From NCBI GenBank assembly GCA_019916065.1, contig CM034239.1, forward strand, positions 39,580,419 to 39,644,418: DNA of 64,000 nucleotides, given 5' to 3'. Below the pieces are notes generated by a model. The model had not been told where the DNA came from and made no database searches. It saw nothing but the letters and a program-made list of their open reading frames with translations. Below are positions 47,482-60,900 of the stretch, one piece after another. A program made the translations under genes and the position numbers. The DNA is from Vitellaria paradoxa. Lineage: Eukaryota; Streptophyta; Magnoliopsida; Ericales; Sapotaceae. Each line of letters begins with the position of its first letter. The first letter of the stretch is position 1.

Positions 47482-47742
47482 TCAAACATTTTTTTGCCAC
47501 AAATTGATGATATCAGTTGCTTGATTAAGAAGACCGATCATTTGCTTCTGCAATATCCAATGCTTACTCTCAAACAGCACTTTGAGCTCCTCCCAAGCAT
47601 ATTTCCTTGGCCAAACGTAATAGTGACCATGCCATGGCGTGGAATCACTTGGTTTGAGTCCCAGGCCAATGTTATTCTCCATCCATATGAACTTCAATGC
47701 AAGCCTTGGTTTCTGCGCTGGCTTCACAACTACTCCAAGCTT
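47482..47742 (-). pseudogene. PSRP3 (plastid ribosomal protein cS23/Ycf65) exon, pseudogene
   Basis: PSRP3 is a component of the chloroplast 30S ribosomal subunit, encoded in the nucleus. After a good acceptor (GTTTGTAG, ending 47743) the minus strand reads [18 protein letters not shown], then [11 protein letters not shown], then [13 protein letters not shown], matching the conserved C-terminal half of PSRP3. The conserved central segment (normally [21 protein letters not shown]) is scrambled: CAAGTGATTCCA and the CATGGC that follows are still present, but in a shifted frame, so a short out-of-frame patch is bounded by compensating indels. A further +1 shift truncates the end (QKNV then TGA at 47482-47484). 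No transit-peptide exon was identified, so this is most likely a broken duplicate. Confidence 0.7.
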
Positions 47743-48029
47743 CTACAAACTCAATATATACAAAGAATCAAATATTAGAATTGGACTTTGAATTTATACA
47801 AACATAATTGGAAATATTAAATAACATGCCCACACAACTTGAGAAAAATAAAAGCATTTTTTTTTGGGTCAATTTCACCACTGCACTCTAGTTCTATAAA
47901 ATGATCAAGATAGCGAGAAAGAACAAATTTCAACCAAAAAAAAAAAAGGGTTTGCTTTATATATGTATATGTGTGTGTGTGAAGAAATAATAGATAGAAA
48001 ATTAACGTACAATAACAACATGCGTAAAA

Positions 48030-50398
48030 ATAAAATGAAGATGGCAAGAAAGAACAAATTTCAACAAAAAAAGAGGGGGCTTGCTTTATATGTGTATGTG
48101 AGATGAATATAAGATAAAAAATTAATGTAAAACAACAAGCTGTATAAAAATTTATCTCGCCCCATGGCCTTGTAGCTGCTTGACATGATCCGTGACCATA
48201 GACATAAACTTGAGCTCGAGTACTATATCCACCAAACAAAGAGCAATCAGGCATGGGGGTGATATTGAGGTGCTAGTATACATACACATTCATCTGTATA
48301 ACCTATAAATGAAAGTGCGGTCACTTATCACCTATTTGGTGGCTATAGGGGCTTGACCCTTGTCATGGTTACATCATGAATTGTATTTGATTTTTTTATT
48401 GAGTTCTAATCATAATAGAACTTGGAATCAATTTGTTCATGAAAAGTTCTGTTTAAGATAGTCTAGTCCTTGTATGCTTAGGATTAAGGTTTGTTAGGAA
48501 GTTTATCTACCATTAGACTATAGCATGAGTCTCACTCTTATTACATTTTAGATTATCATGGTGCTCTACATATAGACATGTTCCTAGCGTCTAGAGCATC
48601 AACTATGTAGAGAGAAGAAAATCATATTCATTTATTGTGCTTCAAAGAGAATTGTCTTAAACCATTCAACTAACATAGTTTCATTTTTTACGTTCGTTAG
48701 TGATTAAAAGGAGTTTGGATCATATGTGCTATGAATTCAACAAGTTGTCGCGGATTTGATAAATTTTTAAAGATCTGAAATTTAGTTTTGCTAGGATTTG
48801 GTGCATCAAGAATTCAAAAGATGTCAACGATATAAGTTTGTGGATTTGAGTCTATTGAGAGGTTATTGCTAGCCAAATTTTTCAAAGTGTTGAAATTCAA
48901 TGCCAAAGTTTCACATTTAAACCACATTTCATGCAAATGATAACTAATTAAAAATAAAGCACAAATTTAAATAACTTTGAAAATAATAATCAGGGTAAAA
49001 ATTACTCGAGTCGTAATAGCATAATTTAGGTTGCGTCCCTAGGTCATAGGGTAATAGGGTGTCACACAGAGACATGGAGGAAAATTTTCACACAATTGTT
49101 TTTTTGAACTGGACAAAAAACTCAATAGCGGACTTATCCACGTTTAAGCAAGGACCAAGGGAATCACCAAACCTTATGTCAATAGGTTCAAGAGAAGGAG
49201 AGGTAGATGCCATGCCTGAGGTAGAAAATTAACGTAAAACAACAAGATGTGTACAAATAAAATGAAGATGGCAAGAAAGAACAAATTTCAACAAAAAAAG
49301 AGGGCTTGCTTTATATGTGTGTGTGACGAAATATAAGAGAGAAAATTAACGTAAAACAAGAAGTTGTGTAAAAATTAATCTCGCCCCATGGCCTTGTAGT
49401 TGCTTGGCACGATCTGCGACCATAGACGTAACCTTGAGCTCGAGTACTATACCCACCAAACAAAGAGCAATCAAGCATGGTGGTGATATTTAGGTGCTGG
49501 TATATATGCACATTCATCTATATAACCTATAAATGAAAGTGCGGTCACTTATCACCTATTTGGTGGCTATAGGGGCTTGAACCTTGTCATAGTTACATCA
49601 TGAATTGTATTTGATTTTTTTATTGAGTTGTGATCATAATAGCACTTGAATCAATTTGTTCATTGAGAAGTTCTATTTGAGATAATCTAGTCCTTCTATA
49701 CTTAGGATTAAGGTTTGCTAGGCAGTTTATCTAATATTAGACTATAGCATGAGTCTCAGTCTTATTACATTTTAGATTATCATGGTGCTCTACACAAAGA
49801 CATACTCCGAGGGCCTAGAGCATCAACTATGTAGAGAGAAAAAAATCATATTTATTTATTGTGCTTCAAAGAGATTTATCTTAAACCATTCAGCTAATAT
49901 AGTTTCATCTTCTATGTTCGTTAGTGATTAAAAGGAGTTCGGATCATGTGTGATATGGATTCAACAAGTTGTTGTGGATTCAATAGATTTTCTAAGATCT
50001 TAAATTTGGTTCATGGATTTGAGTCTATTGAAAGGTTATTGCTAGCCAAATTTTTCAAAGTGTTGAAATTCAATGTCAAAGTTTCACATTTAAACCACAT
50101 TTCTTGCAAATGATAATTAATTAAAAATAAAACAAAATTTAAACAACTTCGAAAATAATAATCAGTGTAAAAATTACTTGAGTCGTAATAGCGTAATTTA
50201 GGTTGTGTCCCTAGGTCATGGGATAACAGGGTGTCATAGAGACATGGAGGAAAAATTTCACACATTATTTTTTGAATTGAACAAAAATCTCAATAGCGGA
50301 CTTATCCAAGTTTATGCAAAGACCAGGGGAATCACCAAAACCTTACGTGGATAGGTTCAAGAAAAGGAGAGGTAGATGCCATGTCTGAGGTAGTAGCT
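48030..50398. repeat. Two-copy ~1.2-kb tandem duplication
   Basis: Copy 1 (about 48030-49228) and copy 2 (about 49256-50398) align throughout, including starts (gaagatggcaagaaagaac at about 48035 and 49262) and ends (gaggtagatgccatg...ctgaggtag). A third copy of only the first ~130 bp precedes them (about 47895-48030). The content looks retroelement-like (gtggattca- and gagtctattga-type words related to the copia-like LTR at 33811). A minus-strand open stretch in both copies preserves CSLFGGYSTRAQ and TRPWGEINFYT. Confidence 0.75.
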
Positions 50399-50399
50399 G

Positions 50400-51698
50400 C
50401 TTTTGTATTTATAGGTTTGAAATCAAAACATTACAACTATCTTGCCATATAGGATATCCATGAGTTCATTTTTGGGCCCAAAAGTGGATAAACGGAAAAG
50501 AAGAAAACGCAAAGCTGATAGGTTGAATATGTAAAATAAAGTTGCGTAATTCTCAAATAATATTATTTTTTAACTTTATTTAACAAATTATTTTTAATTA
50601 ATAGCAAAGAAAAAAAAGTAGTATTAAGACCCCTCATTATAGGATAAGAGGGCCTGAGGTTCCATTGAAATTTAGCTACGTGCTTGAAGTCGGATCTTAG
50701 TTATTGATTAGATAAGTTTCAATCTCGAGCCTCATTTATGATAAAGCTCTTTTTCTTTTCCTTTTTTTTTTCTCGATTTTAATAGTTAGTTTGAATATGT
50801 ATTAAATTAATAAAATTTACATAAAATAAAAAAATCAATTTATATTTTTTTCAAAGTTTTTGATAGATACCAATGCAATCTAAATATGTTTGAAAATTAT
50901 ATTTTATATTTGAAAATTTATATTTTATGGTGAAAAACTTAAATTTAATAATAAAATATTTTATATTTTAAAAATTATATTTTATAATAAAAAATTAATA
51001 TTTAAAATTATTACAGCTTCAATTTAATAAATTTAAATACTATTGACAAACTCATGTTAAATTATCATGACAACACTAAAGTAAAGAAATAATATTTTAA
51101 TAAAATATATGTACTTATTTCATATCAAATTAGAGAAATAAAAGTTGTCCTCTTTTTAGGTAAAATTTTATTTAAGATTTACAAGTGACGTTAAAAAAAG
51201 TTCAACTTCAACTATTTGAGTTAGTTTGGAGACAAAATTTAATTACATTTTTAATAAAAGAATTATGTATATTAATTTAAATTAATATCTTATATAATCT
51301 AAGAGATACATAAATTTTATTAATATCAATTATAATTTGATATCTCTTATAATTTAATATCTAAATTATTTTTTTATTTTATATAAATTGTATTATTTTA
51401 AAACATACTCAAATAGTAGTTTTATCATAAATGAGACATTAAGATTTAAATTTATCTTATCAACGGTTAAGATTCAATTTCAGATACCTAAATTTCAAAG
51501 GAAACTTCAGGCTTCAAGCTGCCTTATTCACTTTGTATCCTGTATTGTCTATTTACATAAGTACCGATTGCGAGGAGATACAAATAAAGTATATTTATTA
51601 TTTTATATATATTATTTGTAACAACAATAATAACGAAAGGTCAACGTACTTTATTGTGGTCGTCGGATATCATTGTCATGGAATAAATGCTGCAGGAG
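50400..51698. other. AT-rich, no gene; downstream flank of the CNL gene
   Basis: No coding sequence was recognised. This is the 3' side of the minus-strand resistance gene, and any polyadenylation signal would lie here. Confidence 0.5.
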
Positions 51699-51699
51699 G

Positions 51700-51921
51700 C
51701 TAGGCCAGTGATTCAGCGTTGATATCAAATTCGCGGGGTTCTTCGTCTTTTGGGTCTCCCTCAGACTCGCTGGATTCTTCGTCTTCTGCGTCTCCCTCAG
51801 ATTCGCTGGATTCTTTGTATTCCTCCATTAAGCTGTTGAAGACATCACTAAATTCCCTCCGGAATTTTTTTCCCAAGGCACGGCCTTCAAAATCAATATC
51901 AGCAATCCTTGTTGCAATTTC
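51700..51921 (-). CDS. CNL exon 5: acidic serine-rich C-terminal tail
   Basis: It follows acceptor TTTAG (51922-51923) in phase 0 and reads EIATRIADIDFEGRALGK, then a 12-residue tandem repeat, ESSESEGDAEDE and ESSESEGDPKDE, and ends at TAG (51700-51702). The repeat is 36 bp at DNA level (about 51738-51812). Tails of this kind are low-complexity and probably disordered. The exon is unbroken. Its assignment rests on phase and spacing, not homology. Confidence 0.65.
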   Translation of the reverse strand, partial: EIATRIADIDFEGRALGKKFRREFSDVFNSLMEEYKESSESEGDAEDEESSESEGDPKDEEPREFDINAESLA

Positions 51922-54900
51922 CTAAATTACCACAAAATAAATTACATAGAATGAGAGAATAAATAAAAAGCATTGGTTAAGAGCAAATTTTCAAAATTCC
52001 AAATTAAAAGTTTATGAATGGAGAAAAATACTTGAATGCAAAACTGTTCAATGTGCTTAATGAGATAATTACCTCTCCTTTCAAATACTTGTTGATATCT
52101 TCAATCCAAAAAACTTCTTTCCCATTAGTTATCATTATCTTTGGCATTCTTGTTTGTAGAGAAGTGAAGGCTTGCATTTTTGAACACCGTCTCAGCCGTA
52201 CTAGTATTAATGATGGAAAGTTGAAATTATAATTTGCACTGCAAAAACTTTTCAGATTTGGAAGGTTGTCCAGCAACAACAAACTCAACTTGGGAAATTC
52301 AATATTGACCTCAATTGCATCCTCTTCCCCTTTGTTTGTTACAACCTCTTCCATCAGTTTACACGACATCAAATAGTGCCGAGAGTTGTTTCAGAGAAGA
52401 GGCCACTGAAGATGTGAACAGATTTCTCAAGGCCAAACATTTATATACTGTTAGGAACTTCAAGTTACGCAGAGCCAAAACTGCAAGGAGATTCTTTTTC
52501 CACAAACATGCCAACTCTGTTAGGCCACATAATTTCAATTGTCTCACTTCAATGCACGGCTCAACTTGTTCTTCCTCACCATTTGGCCCATTGAGATAAA
52601 AAAGCTGTGTCACCCTAAGACAATCTATCAAAAATAATTTGTGTAGGCTTACAGACCTTTGCATCAAATGGGGCGACGAAACCAATGTTATTTGGTCAAA
52701 TCCCGTTAGCCTCACTTTGTCTAAACTTCCTTCAACATTGGTCATAACAGGCCCGAGATCATGAATCTCTCTTAAGTTTACAAGGGAGATTTTCTTCAAC
52801 TTGGGAAAAACAACCTGACAAAATTCATGGAGATATTTATTTACTAAAGAGTTTCTATCTTGACCATAACATAACAGCCGCACTAGCATATATAATAATT
52901 TTGAATTGAAATTTCTATTTAATTTGCGTTTGTACGATGATGTTCAAATATGGATTGAAATTTCATGTTTCCATTTGTCAATTGAAGCGTAAACAAAATC
53001 GTATTTATGGAGATATCTTCGGAATAAAATCGGATTTTAGGATATATTTATGGATATATTTTATAGGAGACAAAAAAAAAAAAATTTAAATTTTAAAGTT
53101 CAGATGAGGCTTATATAAGAATTTTCACCGGAGCTAGTCAAATTTTGTTCTAGAATTTTACACTTTTAGATTTTTAAAAATTTAGAGATTGAATATTACA
53201 GTCCTAGAAAACTCCACTACATTCTTATAAAATAATTAACGTTAACTTGAGAGATGCACGGAATTATTTTATTGATAAAAATTAATTTTTAAATATTATA
53301 AATACTTCAATGAAGTTGTATAATTATATAAAATAACTATTTGGTTATTTTCTTACATTCATATTGGTACTAAACTGATATAGTAGATCGAAGTTGGGCT
53401 TTAGTATATACTAAATATTTATGTTAATCTGGCTCAATTTTAAAAATCAATCTCGCATATGCATTTATCATATACATTTCAAAGCATTTACCAACTAGCA
53501 ATAACCTATACCTATGATACTCTGAACAAAGTTAATATTAAACTTTTTATATAGTTAAAACTTTTAATAAAAAGTTCAAATTGAAAAAATTATAATAATT
53601 TATGAGTTTTAATTTTTTTTTCAAAACTTTAAACTCTAACAGTTACCACATATATTTAGTCTCTCTTTCCAATTAATTTTTGATAAACACCGTAAAAGAA
53701 AACATAAATTATGCTACTTTAATTTGAAAGTTTCAACTTCCTATAAGCCATAATTGCATAGAATTTAAGTTGATAGTGGGATCCACTAAAATGTGGTGAA
53801 GTTTAAAATGCTCAAACCATTTTGTAAGATAAATAGTAGTGGGTTCCACTAAAATAAGAATTGAGTAAGAAGTTAAAAATATAAAAATAGAATGAAAGAA
53901 AAAATAATTTTTAACCGTTAAATTTTAGTTTATAAGAGGGACATTTTCAAAAACCATCTTATTTTATTATATAGATTTTAATATATATTTTTTTAATTCT
54001 TCAATCATTTTGCAACTATATTAAAGTATTTTTTTTACTATTTTAATAAAATCAGCTCAAATTAAAAATTTTATATTTTAATCTATACTCTGTAAAAGTA
54101 ACTCAAATACTAAATATTATTAATTGGTGTTTCAATTCGATGGTCAATATGGCTAATTTAACTTTAACATTAGAATTTTTTTAAACGAAAATAGTTCGAA
54201 CTCGATCTAATTAATATTCAGGAGTTTTTCTTTGTATTTTTTATAATTAAATATATTAAGAGTTGTTATTGTGAAATAAATTATATTTTTTCAAATTTAG
54301 TAAATAGTCACGAGATTATAAGACATATTCAGGATGAGGTGCTGTGGTGTATGCTATTTGCAGATGATTATTTTAGTAGAGAGAGAGAATGAATGAATGC
54401 TAAGCTAAAATTGTGGCAGGAAACGTTAGAGACAAGGATTTAGGCTAAGCTAATGGAAAACAAAATATATGTAATGAAAGTTTAGTCAAAGTAGGATAAC
54501 CGGTAATATAAAAGTAAGTTTAGGCACACAAAAGATGTAGAGAAAGATAAATTTAGGTACATTGAATCTGTGATGCAACAAGATGAAGGGATTAATACTG
54601 ATGTAAGTCACAGGATTCAAGCCAGGTGAACCAAATGGAGGAGTGCTTTGAGAATCTTGTGCGACCGAATAGTCCCTCTCAAAGTGAAAGGAAAGTATTA
54701 TAAGATGGCGATTAGACCAGTGCTGTTATATGGATCAGAGTGTTGGGTAGTAAAGCATAATCATGATCAGAAGATGGCAGTTGCGGAGATGAGGATGCTA
54801 AGGTGGATGCGCGGGATTACAAAGAAAGATAGGATAAAGAACGAGGAGATTAGGGGCGAAGTAGGAATAGCACCGATTGAAGATAAAATGAGAGAAAACT

Positions 54901-57900
54901 GATTAAAATGGTTTGGCCATGTTAAAAGGCGTCCAGCGGAGGCACCTGTTAGAAGGTGTAAAAGTATGGAGATTGCTAGGAGTAGGAGAGGTAGAGGAAG
55001 ACGCAAGAGAAGTTGGAAAGAGGCTATTAAACATGACCTTGCCTACCTAGATCTATTGGAGGATATGGTCCTAAACAGATCTAATTGGCGTGGACAAATT
55101 CATATAACTGACCCCACCTAGTGGGAAAATGATTAGTTTGGTTTAATTTGGTTTTGTTAGTCATATTTAAAACATTTTTCAAGTCTAATAATTATTTTGG
55201 TATTTTTTTTGTTTTTAAATTTAATTTTTAAGTGTTTGAAATATGTAAATTTTACAACTATAGTGAACTAATAAGCAAGTGAGTCCATTTTAGAACCGAT
55301 GAGCTCACTTCCCATTGCTTGAGATCACATGTAAAAACCCTGGTGGCTATAAAAAAAAAAAAAAAAAATTGAAGTTGTGATTATGCAACAATGGGAGAAA
55401 AGAATTAAAATAAGAAAAAGAGTGCTGAAAAATAAAAGAAAAAGTATTTTATTTAAAATATAAAAAAAACGAAAAGTAAAATTATAAATAAGAAAAGCGC
55501 ACATAGGATTTAGTTTAATGAGAAACAAAAAAAGAATTGCACAACTTTAATGTATGTATATAGATAATCCAGATTTACAAAAGTAACTTAAAAGCTGAGT
55601 ACAAATAATAGGCTGTTCAACTAAATCATCAACATGACTCATTTAAATTTAAAATTAAATTTTTTTAATCAAATTTACTTTCAAGACTAAATAATAATTA
55701 GACATTTTTCTATGTTGTTTGAATTTAAATTATAATAACAATTGTTTTTTTATAGAAATTAGATTTTTTAAATAAGTTTATTTTTTCCAAATTTAATTAA
55801 ATATTCAATAATTGTTAAACCATTTTCAAAGCCTAATTAATATTTAAACTTTTTTGAGTTTTTAAATATATAAATTTTACAACTATAGTGAACTAATTGG
55901 CAAGTAAATACATTTAACTAACTAATATGCTAAATTTACATTGATTAAGATTACATATCACAACCATATTAACTTTATACACAAAAGAAAATGTAAAGTT
56001 GTGGTAATCAACTAATGTGAGAACGAAATATAGTAAATACTTTGTAAATAAGAAGAAAAAGTATTGAAAAATTAAATGAGAAGAGAGAGTATTTTATTTA
56101 AAGATTTGGAAAAAAAATTAGAATAGTGAATAAAGAGAGTGACTTGTATGATTTGATTTAATTAGCAAGAAGAAATGAATTACATAATTTTTGTATATAT
56201 GTTAATATAGTGTCATATGTATGAGAGGGGTATATGAATTACGCAGAATACTAATTTTTATTTTTTGGTTGTGTGAGAGTACTTGAAAGGGGAAAAAAAC
56301 GAACATCATCTAAATATGAGGGGAATTTACAAATTAAAAAATCCAAAAACAATTTGAAAGTAATAATTGACATACATACATAATTTAGGGTTCTACGTAT
56401 GCACAATTGATATTTATTTACTTATATATACTTTTTAAATGACTACGATATATTAAAGAGTGTAGAATATTCATACCTGATAGTTGAATAAGGATTGTGC
56501 TTCAAATTTGGAGGTCTTAAAGCTTTTGAGGTTTGGTAATTCTTCTAGCTTTAAATCCGATAATTGAGGGAACTTAATGATGTAATCCTCTTCTTCTTTC
56601 CTTTCAACTGAAACTATTGCACTCATATTTGGACACCGCCATATATGTAATTTTTCAAGGTGTTTAAGTTTTTGAGAAACAAAAGATGAGAATACATTTC
56701 TCATCTTATCACATCCACAAATTTCCATAGTTGTGAGGTTTGGACAAATAGGAATTCTATGGAAACAATATTCCTTCTCTTCTAACCCTATATTTATCAA
56801 ATTGGGCAATTCGACTAGTGTCAAATTCTTCAACAGGGCAACTCTCCATTAACTGTTGCAATTCCTGATATTTCCCCAGTATTAAGTTCTTCAACTAAAG
56901 ATATTACCGAATTACAACCACCGATAGAGAGGCTCTGCAAATTTTGTAATTGGCAAACCATATTAGAAGGAATCACATTCACAACTTTGCTACATTTGGA
57001 CCATCAAGTCCTTCAGTTGACGAAAAGATTTTGCTATTTTTCCAGAGATTGGAAGTAATTGCTTGTTCCAAACATCTGTATTTGGCAACTCTTCAATGTG
57101 CAATTTCTCCAAGGCAGGAAAAAAAACCTGCAAAATTATATCATAATATATAGTTAACGCTAGTTTTTAAATATATTGCTCTCCCATTTATATCCAACAT
57201 CAACAGCTCATTCTATATATACTTTTCACACAAATCAAAAGTTTACTAATTCACTTTGGAAAAAAAATGTATCAAGTCAAAACGGGCTTGGTTGCCCTTG
57301 ATTCTAAGGATAAAATTAGTATCGTCATTTCACAAGAGAGGAGAGAGAATTACTACAGATTTGCTCTTGAAAATTCATTTAAATGTTAAAACATGGAATG
57401 GCATTTTCCTTTTTTTATTAGCATTTTTACATTCATAGTTTCTTTAAAATATAAGACAATCAGGAATTGTGTTCAAAGTTTTGACCCTTCTCATGGCCAA
57501 CATTTTATTTTAGATCTTTCTAACTTTTTGAGATATTATTTTTATTTTTGGTTGTATGGGAGTATTAATCGGAAGAAAAAAAATGTAACTGTCATTTAAA
57601 AATAGGAGGAAATTATAAATTGAAATTTACAAAAAGAATTTGAAAGTAATAAGTGACCACAAACAATATATAATTCAAGGTTGTATTTATCCATAATGGA
57701 CTTTATTTACTTATATGTGCTTTTTAAATGGCTACAATATATTAAAGAGTGCAAGAATATTTATACCTGATGGTTGAACAAGAATTGTACTTCAAATTTG
57801 GAGGTCTTAAAGCTTTTGAGGTTTGGCAATTCTTTTAGCTTTAAATCCAATAATTGGGGGAACTTGATGACATAATCCTCCTCTTCTTCTTTCCTTTCAT

Positions 57901-60900
57901 CTGAAACTATTGCATTCATATTTGGACACTGCCATATATGTAATTTTTCAAGGTGCTCTAGTTTTTGAGGAACAGAAGATGAGAATACATTTCTCATCTT
58001 ATCACATTCACAAATTTCTAGAGTTGTTAGGTTTGGACAAATTGGAATTCTATAGAAACAATATTCCTTCTCTTCTAACCCTACATTTATCAAATTAGGC
58101 AATTGGACTAGTTTCATATTCCTCAAGCACGGCAACCCTCCATTAACTGTTGCAATTTCTGATATTTCCTCAATGTTGAGCTCTTCAACTAAAGATATTA
58201 CCGAATTACAATCATAAATAGAGAGGCTCTGCAGATTTTGCAATTGGCAAACCATATTAGAAGTAATCACATTCACCGCTTTGCTACATGTTTTGACCAT
58301 CAAGTCCTTCAGTTGACAAAAAGATTTTGCATTTTTTCCAAAGATTGGAAGTAAGTGCTTGCCCCAAATATCTGTATTTTGCAATGCTTCAATGCGCAAT
58401 TCTTCTAAGGCAGGGAAAACAACCTGCAAAATTATTTCATAACATATAGTTAATGCCAATCTTTAAATATATTGCTCTCCTATTATCCAAAATCAATGGT
58501 CACCTACGAGCTTGGTATCACCATTTGATAAATGAGAGAGAGAGAGAGAGGGGGGAGAGCGTATCACTACAGGTTTGCTCTTGAAAATTCGTTTAAATGT
58601 TAAACCATGGAATGGCATTATCTATTTCTTTTTTTTTTTCCTTACCATTTTTACATTCATACTTTCTTTAAATTATAAGAAATTAAAAATTGTGTTTTAA
58701 GGTTTTGATCCTTTCCTGGGCTGGCGTAATGTTAATTGTTTTTTTTAATAAAATAATATAAATGTTTTTATTAAGTAAAAATTTTTAAATTTTATCTAAG
58801 AATAATCTTTCCATGTTTTGAAGGTAAAAAATTACAAATTAAAATTTTGTATTTATGATTAAGTAAGGTAGTATTTCTTATTAGTAATATACCTAACCTA
58901 TTTTATTTTTCTATTAATGTAGGGTAAAATTTTCAAGAGCCACTTTTCAAGCTTGAATAGTTTTTTGGTTTTTTTTTTTTTTCCATTTTTCTTATATATC
59001 CCAAATATTTTCTATTAGACAATTGGAATAATATTTATCGAGTAAGTACTATATACCAAACCAATAATTCATAAGTATGTTTATTCTAAAATTTAATTAA
59101 AATTTTTTTCTAATAGGAAATATTTAAAATAAATCAAAAATTAGAAATTTTTATCACAATAAAGTTACTCATACTTATAAGTAATTTTTTCAAAAATTAA
59201 AGTAGTAATTGCCTACCTACCCCTTTATAAAAAAGTCTAGAAAGACAAAATAATTTTGACAAATCATCACTTCACTATTTTTTTATTTAGAAAAATATAT
59301 TTTACTATAAACAAAGATATTTATGGCATTATAATATGTCTTGGATTAAATTTTTGTATAAGAGTATTATGGTACTATAATTATATAACATATAAAGAAA
59401 ATGAAAAACAATTATGTAATTTCAATTAATAAAAAGCAAAGTGAAGTAAAACAAAGAGTTAATGGAGTATAAATAGGTTCCCTCAATTATTTATTTATTT
59501 ATTACTTTTATTATTCTTGAAGTAAAAAAAAAAAAAATTGTATCCCCTCATATGAAACATGTAACAAGTAACTATATGGGAAACACTACAATTTAAATTG
59601 TTTCTAATTTTTTTGTTTTAAAAATTACTTTGAAATTAGAAATTGTATGTGATTTATAGGAATTAATGAATATTTTGTTGTGCCTTTAGCATTAAAGATA
59701 ATGGTAAATATCTTAGAGTGAAATCTTAATTAGTCCTTCTAAAACTTCAACAACTAAAATAAGTGCCAAAAGTAATTTAGATTAGGAGCCTTTTCAATAG
59801 ATAAGTATTTAAACTAGTTTAGACAAAATAAAAAATCACTAAATACATTTGTAATTTAACTATTAAAAAAAGTTAGTGCCTTCTTATTAGATGTGGCTTA
59901 GGCAATTGCCTAACTTGCTTTAGGCGTTAAGCCAACAGATATCCTCCTTGTTTTAAGAGAAGAACTGTCCACCATATAATTCTAAAAATATTAAGAATTT
60001 TGTAAGCAGCTAGAATAAATTTAAACCAGATAAATAAGGTATTAAGGAATCGTACCTTTTCATTAAAGAGAGATTGTTCTGCTGTATAAGGGTTTTCCGT
60101 GATTGTCTTTTCTGTTTCGGGATAGAAGCTTATCAGTTTTGGTAACTTCACCAACCACATCTCTCTCAATTGACTGAAATCAATTATATTTTCGGGTTCC
60201 TCCTCATCTCTCTCTTTTCAATTTCAACTATTCCCTCCATGATCTCACAATCTATTATGTGTAACTGTCGAAGTTGCAGTAGTCCTTCTGCGCAAAATGA
60301 AGAACAGAGGTATTTCAGCCTTCTACAATTTTGAATGACTAATTTAGTTAATTTACTGGATAACCACTCTGGTTTGCCAAGCAAATATACCAAATGACAA
60401 TCAATTACTTTAAGATACTTCAAGTTTGAAATCCCCATTCATGTGTTCCATGAAATAATGTTTCCAAGCCTTCCAATTTAAGAAGATGCAACATTTCCGC
60501 TCTATGTATCAAGCCGTTGAACTCTGTCTTTAGACGAAATCCCTCGAGTTTCAACATCCTTGATGAATATTGTCGGTCGTCCTCGTCAAACCTTCCACCC
60601 ACCGAGATTTGAAATTTTATCAAGTTCTCAAAACGGAGATCGTTGGGCAATAGGGTGACATCTGGTATATGAATATGTAGGGTGGTTAATTGTTTCAATG
60701 ACTCTAGTTCAGCAAGGCTTGCATTACTTTTTTCCTTGTTGGATGTAGTACTGCCTTCCCATTGGTCAAATTTCTGTGAAATGTATAATTCTTCTAAACG
60801 GACTAATTTGGATATCACCCCTTGCGGAATCACTTCGAGAGAGAAACACTCTTCTAGATCCAGCAACCGCAGACGAGTCAACTCACCAATTTCTGGTACC

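Larger units (their letters stand above)
56255..58740. repeat. 1.29-kb tandem duplication spanning CNL exons 2 and 3 and flanking intron
   Basis: Copy 1 (about 56255-57544) and copy 2 (about 57545-58740) align across exon and intron sequence, with exon ends exactly 1,290 bp apart (56477 and 57767). Intron landmarks such as cagatttgctcttgaaaatt at about 57355 and its match at about 58570 recur in both. Copy 2 carries a (GA)n/G-rich run at 58530-58556. Confidence 0.85.

Noticed and set aside
48160..48254. First exon of PSRP3 (minus-strand open stretch upstream of 47742)
   Set aside because: The sequence does not resemble a PSRP3 transit peptide, and the same stretch recurs in the tandem duplication without a PSRP3 exon.
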